From positions 9,437,451 through 9,501,450 of the forward strand of contig NC_084728.1 of the NCBI RefSeq assembly GCF_033807575.1: 64,000 nt of DNA. The letters run 5' to 3'. This DNA is from Cydia pomonella. Its lineage: Eukaryota; Arthropoda; Insecta; Lepidoptera; Tortricidae. Shown here piece by piece: positions 62,173 to 64,000 of this stretch (the stretch's first letter is position 1; every line of letters starts with the position of its first letter). Made by a program: the position numbers and the translations under genes. Below the pieces are notes generated by a model. That model was given only the letters and a program-made list of their open reading frames with translations. It did not search any database and was not told the origin of the DNA.

Positions 62173-62462
62173 TGGCTCCTCTACACGATGGGCCATCATA
62201 CTGGCCATGAAGATGGGCCAGCGTGTAGAAAGGGTAGTAAGTGGTGTCGGATGGCTTGTGGCGCAGCGGGATCAAAGTTAGTGGGCCAGCGATGTTGCCT
62301 TACGCATCTACACGTGGCACATTCCATAGTGAATGCTCTCAACAGTCTCAACCATAACATGGCCATCTCGCTGGTCCAGCGCTGGGCCATCGTGTAGAGG
62401 AGCCATAACCATCGCAAGGCCAACTCGCTGGTCCAGCGCTGGGCCATCGTGTACAGGAGCCA
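62173..62462. mobile_element. MITE D, complete copy, duplicated right end
   Basis: TGGCTCCTCTACACGATGGG at the left; TTA at 62170-62172 and 62463-62465. At the right the TIR is present twice (TAGAGGAGCCATAACCATCG, then CATCGTGTACAGGAGCCA), as in the copy ending at 55224. Confidence 0.87.
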
Positions 62463-62516
62463 TTACCTATTTGTGAGTATGGCTAATTTCACAAATGCTT
62501 ACCGACATATATCACA

Positions 62517-62557
62517 ATTTGACATTTACACTGAACTGTAAATGAAATGTCAAATTC
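62517..62557. repeat. Imperfect hairpin
   Basis: AATTTGACATTTACA and TGTAAATG..ATGTCAAATT can pair with a small bulge. Confidence 0.5.
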
Positions 62558-62699
62558 GTACCAGTATTCAGTGCGAAGAGAAAGGTGGGTTACTATTGGA
62601 ACTCACTTTTTTGTGACCTAATTTATCATTCTCGTGCCTAAGTTGATTAATAAAAGCTTAAAAAAAGAAGTTGGTGAGGCTCTGTGTACAAAATGTTGT

Positions 62700-62790
62700 C
62701 ATTTTGGAGTTTTAGTTAGGCAATGCTATCGCAAACCAAGTTGGAGGAGGCCTATGCCTTACGGCACACCGAACTGAGGGATATATTATA
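62700..62790 (+). pseudogene. Possible LINE pol last codons
   Basis: A frame reads LEEAYALRHTELRDIL and a stop. This resembles the last residues of a LINE family I know only by pattern. Very short. Confidence 0.35.
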
Positions 62791-63088
62791 AAAAACTAAA
62801 AAATAAAACTCATTTGAAATGTATATAGTTCGGAATAAATGGCTTTATTATCGCAAACCAAAATTTAATCTCTTTTTTTTTACTTATTTACTTAACTTAT
62901 CTTATTTATCGGCCAACCTTCGTAACTGTTTTCGGTTACGGTTGCCCGAAAAATAACCGATAATCGGTTATAATCGGTTGCGTTTTCGACAAAAAAATAC
63001 AAATTAACAATAAAGTAATTAAAAAATACGAGAATAAAAATTGCATTAGGGAACGTGAGAATTAGTCTTCGTTTTTTAATCAAACAAA
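62791..63088. other. No gene recognised
   Basis: AT-rich, with GGTTACGGTTGCCCG and AATAACCGATAATCGGTTAT, a local palindromic stretch near 62950-62980. Confidence 0.4.
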
Positions 63089-63180
63089 GTGAAAATATTC
63101 TCTCCCGAAATGGAATTTCATAGAAAAGGTACCGTTATTTCGCTAGGATCTCAAAGTCATTCTTCCCCCTTAAATAGTTT
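63089..63180 (+). repeat. Dispersed repeat R, copy 3
   Basis: ATTCTCTCCCGAAATGGAAT, GGTACCGTTATTTCGCTAGG, CATTCTTCCCCCTTAAA. Same strand as copy 2; the other is inverted. Confidence 0.6.
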
Positions 63181-63507
63181 TTTTTGTCGATTCAGTTATG
63201 TTTTTTTCCAAATAGCGGAGCTATGCATTTATTCAGTTTTTACGTATGCTTGCAATATCTCAAGTGGACGCGAATATGCTGAGAAAAGAGAAGAAAATCT
63301 TTTTGCTACTTCCCTACTACAGGTAAGTTCCAATCGAGTTATTCGTGAGTTCCCGTGTTACCGCCGCAGTCTCATATAATTTACGATGAGAGATATAAAT
63401 ATCTTGAAAATATAATTGTAGGTGTCGAGTCGGATTGGCGGTTATGTTCTGCCTTTATACGTGCGCGGGTACACACCTACCACATGTGTTGAGATTTTGA
63501 TACTGTA
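63181..63507. other. No gene recognised
   Basis: A 96-codon frame (63089-63379) starts in repeat R and shows no domain. Otherwise unassigned. Confidence 0.35.
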
Positions 63508-63640
63508 AAGGGGCCCACTGCCCACTAATTACCAGTTCAACGGACTATGTCGGCCTGTCAGTTCTGTTATTCGCAATTGTCAGCTTTTGCGAATAACTGA
63601 CAAGCTGATATCGTCTCGTATCGTTTTTAAGTGTGCCCTG
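63508..63640. repeat. Relative of the AAAGGGG MITE
   Basis: AAAGGGGCCCACTGCCCACT, then TCGGCCTGTCAGTTCTG and an inner inverted pair TTATTCGCAATTGTCAGC / TTTTGCGAATAACTGAC. Right end unclear. Confidence 0.5.
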
Positions 63641-63775
63641 AAAACAGATTATTAGAATTCATATTGCGGAAGTGTGACTTATATATGAAAAGAAAAATGG
63701 TACGTATTATCGGATGGTACCTTCCGATTTTTATCTCGGATAAAAGAAAAATCACGTTTAGAAAATGACCCATAT

Positions 63776-64000
63776 TTTATTATGGTAGAGGAGGCAAACG
63801 AGCAGACGGATTACCTGATGGCAAGCGATTACCGCTGCCCATGGACACTTGCAACACCAGAGGGGTTGTAAGTGGGTTGCCGGCATTTAAGATGGGAGTA
63901 CGCTCTTTTCTTGAAGGTCGTATCGGTCCGGAAATACCGCAGGCGACAGTTCATTCCACAGTTTAGCTGTGCGAGGCAGAAAGTTCCTGGAGAAACGCAC
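63776..64000 (-). mobile_element. LINE B, pol C-terminus and 3' tail, cut by window end
   Basis: Plus strand: TAGAGGAGGCAAACGAGCAG, GATTACCGCTGCCCATGGAC, GGTCGTATCGGTCCGGAAAT, then the pol codons. On the minus strand the visible frame includes RFSRNFLPRTAKLWNELSP, the same block as in the other LINE C-termini. The upstream part of the element may continue beyond 64000. Confidence 0.85.

Overview
The window looks like gene-poor, repeat-saturated nuclear DNA from a moth or butterfly. The reasons are AT-rich sequence, tRNA-derived SINEs, many short terminal-inverted-repeat elements, 5'-truncated non-LTR retrotransposon ends, and young Ty3/gypsy and Ty1/copia elements of insect type. The Lepidoptera call rests on recognising the style of several dispersed repeats and was not tested by search. 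I found no convincing host protein-coding gene, rRNA or genuine tRNA gene. Nearly every long open frame belongs to a transposable element or is a chance frame inside a repeat.

Family labels used below are mine. A = about 350 bp SINE-like element starting GGACCCGGGT and ending in poly(A). B = LINE whose 3' tail resembles the tail of A. C and F = two tRNA-derived SINEs. D = MITE with TTA target duplications. E = element starting GCGGCCAAGTGCGAG. G, K, O, R, U, V, W, X = dispersed noncoding repeats. H = MITE flanked by TTAA. L = element with a foldback copy.

Layout. 1-10 kb: a 31-bp tandem repeat, A copies, MITE H, LINE ends, E copies, SINE C split by a CAGGGTG-ended element, and a LINE end ending in (TAA)n. 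10.06-15.86 kb: a Ty3/gypsy element on the minus strand with identical 287-bp LTRs, AATA duplications, gag, pol behind a textbook -1 frameshift signal, and a small membrane-protein ORF where env would lie. The gypsy itself sits inside a SINE C. 16-27 kb: C, F, E, A, B, H, U and X copies, several nested. 27.5-29.3 kb: a 5'-truncated R2/R4/Dong-like LINE with a restriction-like endonuclease. 30-35 kb: several LINE 3' ends and a 62-nt A run. 35.06-36.9 kb: a 140-bp tandem array with a 420-bp higher-order period. 37-42 kb: B-type LINE, SINEs, an L foldback with 75-bp perfect arms, and a 1.9-kb stretch with little recognisable. 43.1-49.6 kb: an 85-bp satellite array split by a Ty1/copia element with identical 155-bp LTRs and GTAAT duplications. 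49.6-64 kb: sparse sequence, then D MITEs, TIR elements, a 145-bp tandem repeat, A copies and B LINE tails.

Functionally this is an ecosystem of transposons. Autonomous elements (gypsy, copia, Dong-like, B-type and RTE-like LINEs) are mostly broken or truncated. Non-autonomous families (A, C, F, D, H) dominate by number. A seems to borrow the 3' tail of B-type LINEs. SINE C tails serve repeatedly as landing sites for younger elements.
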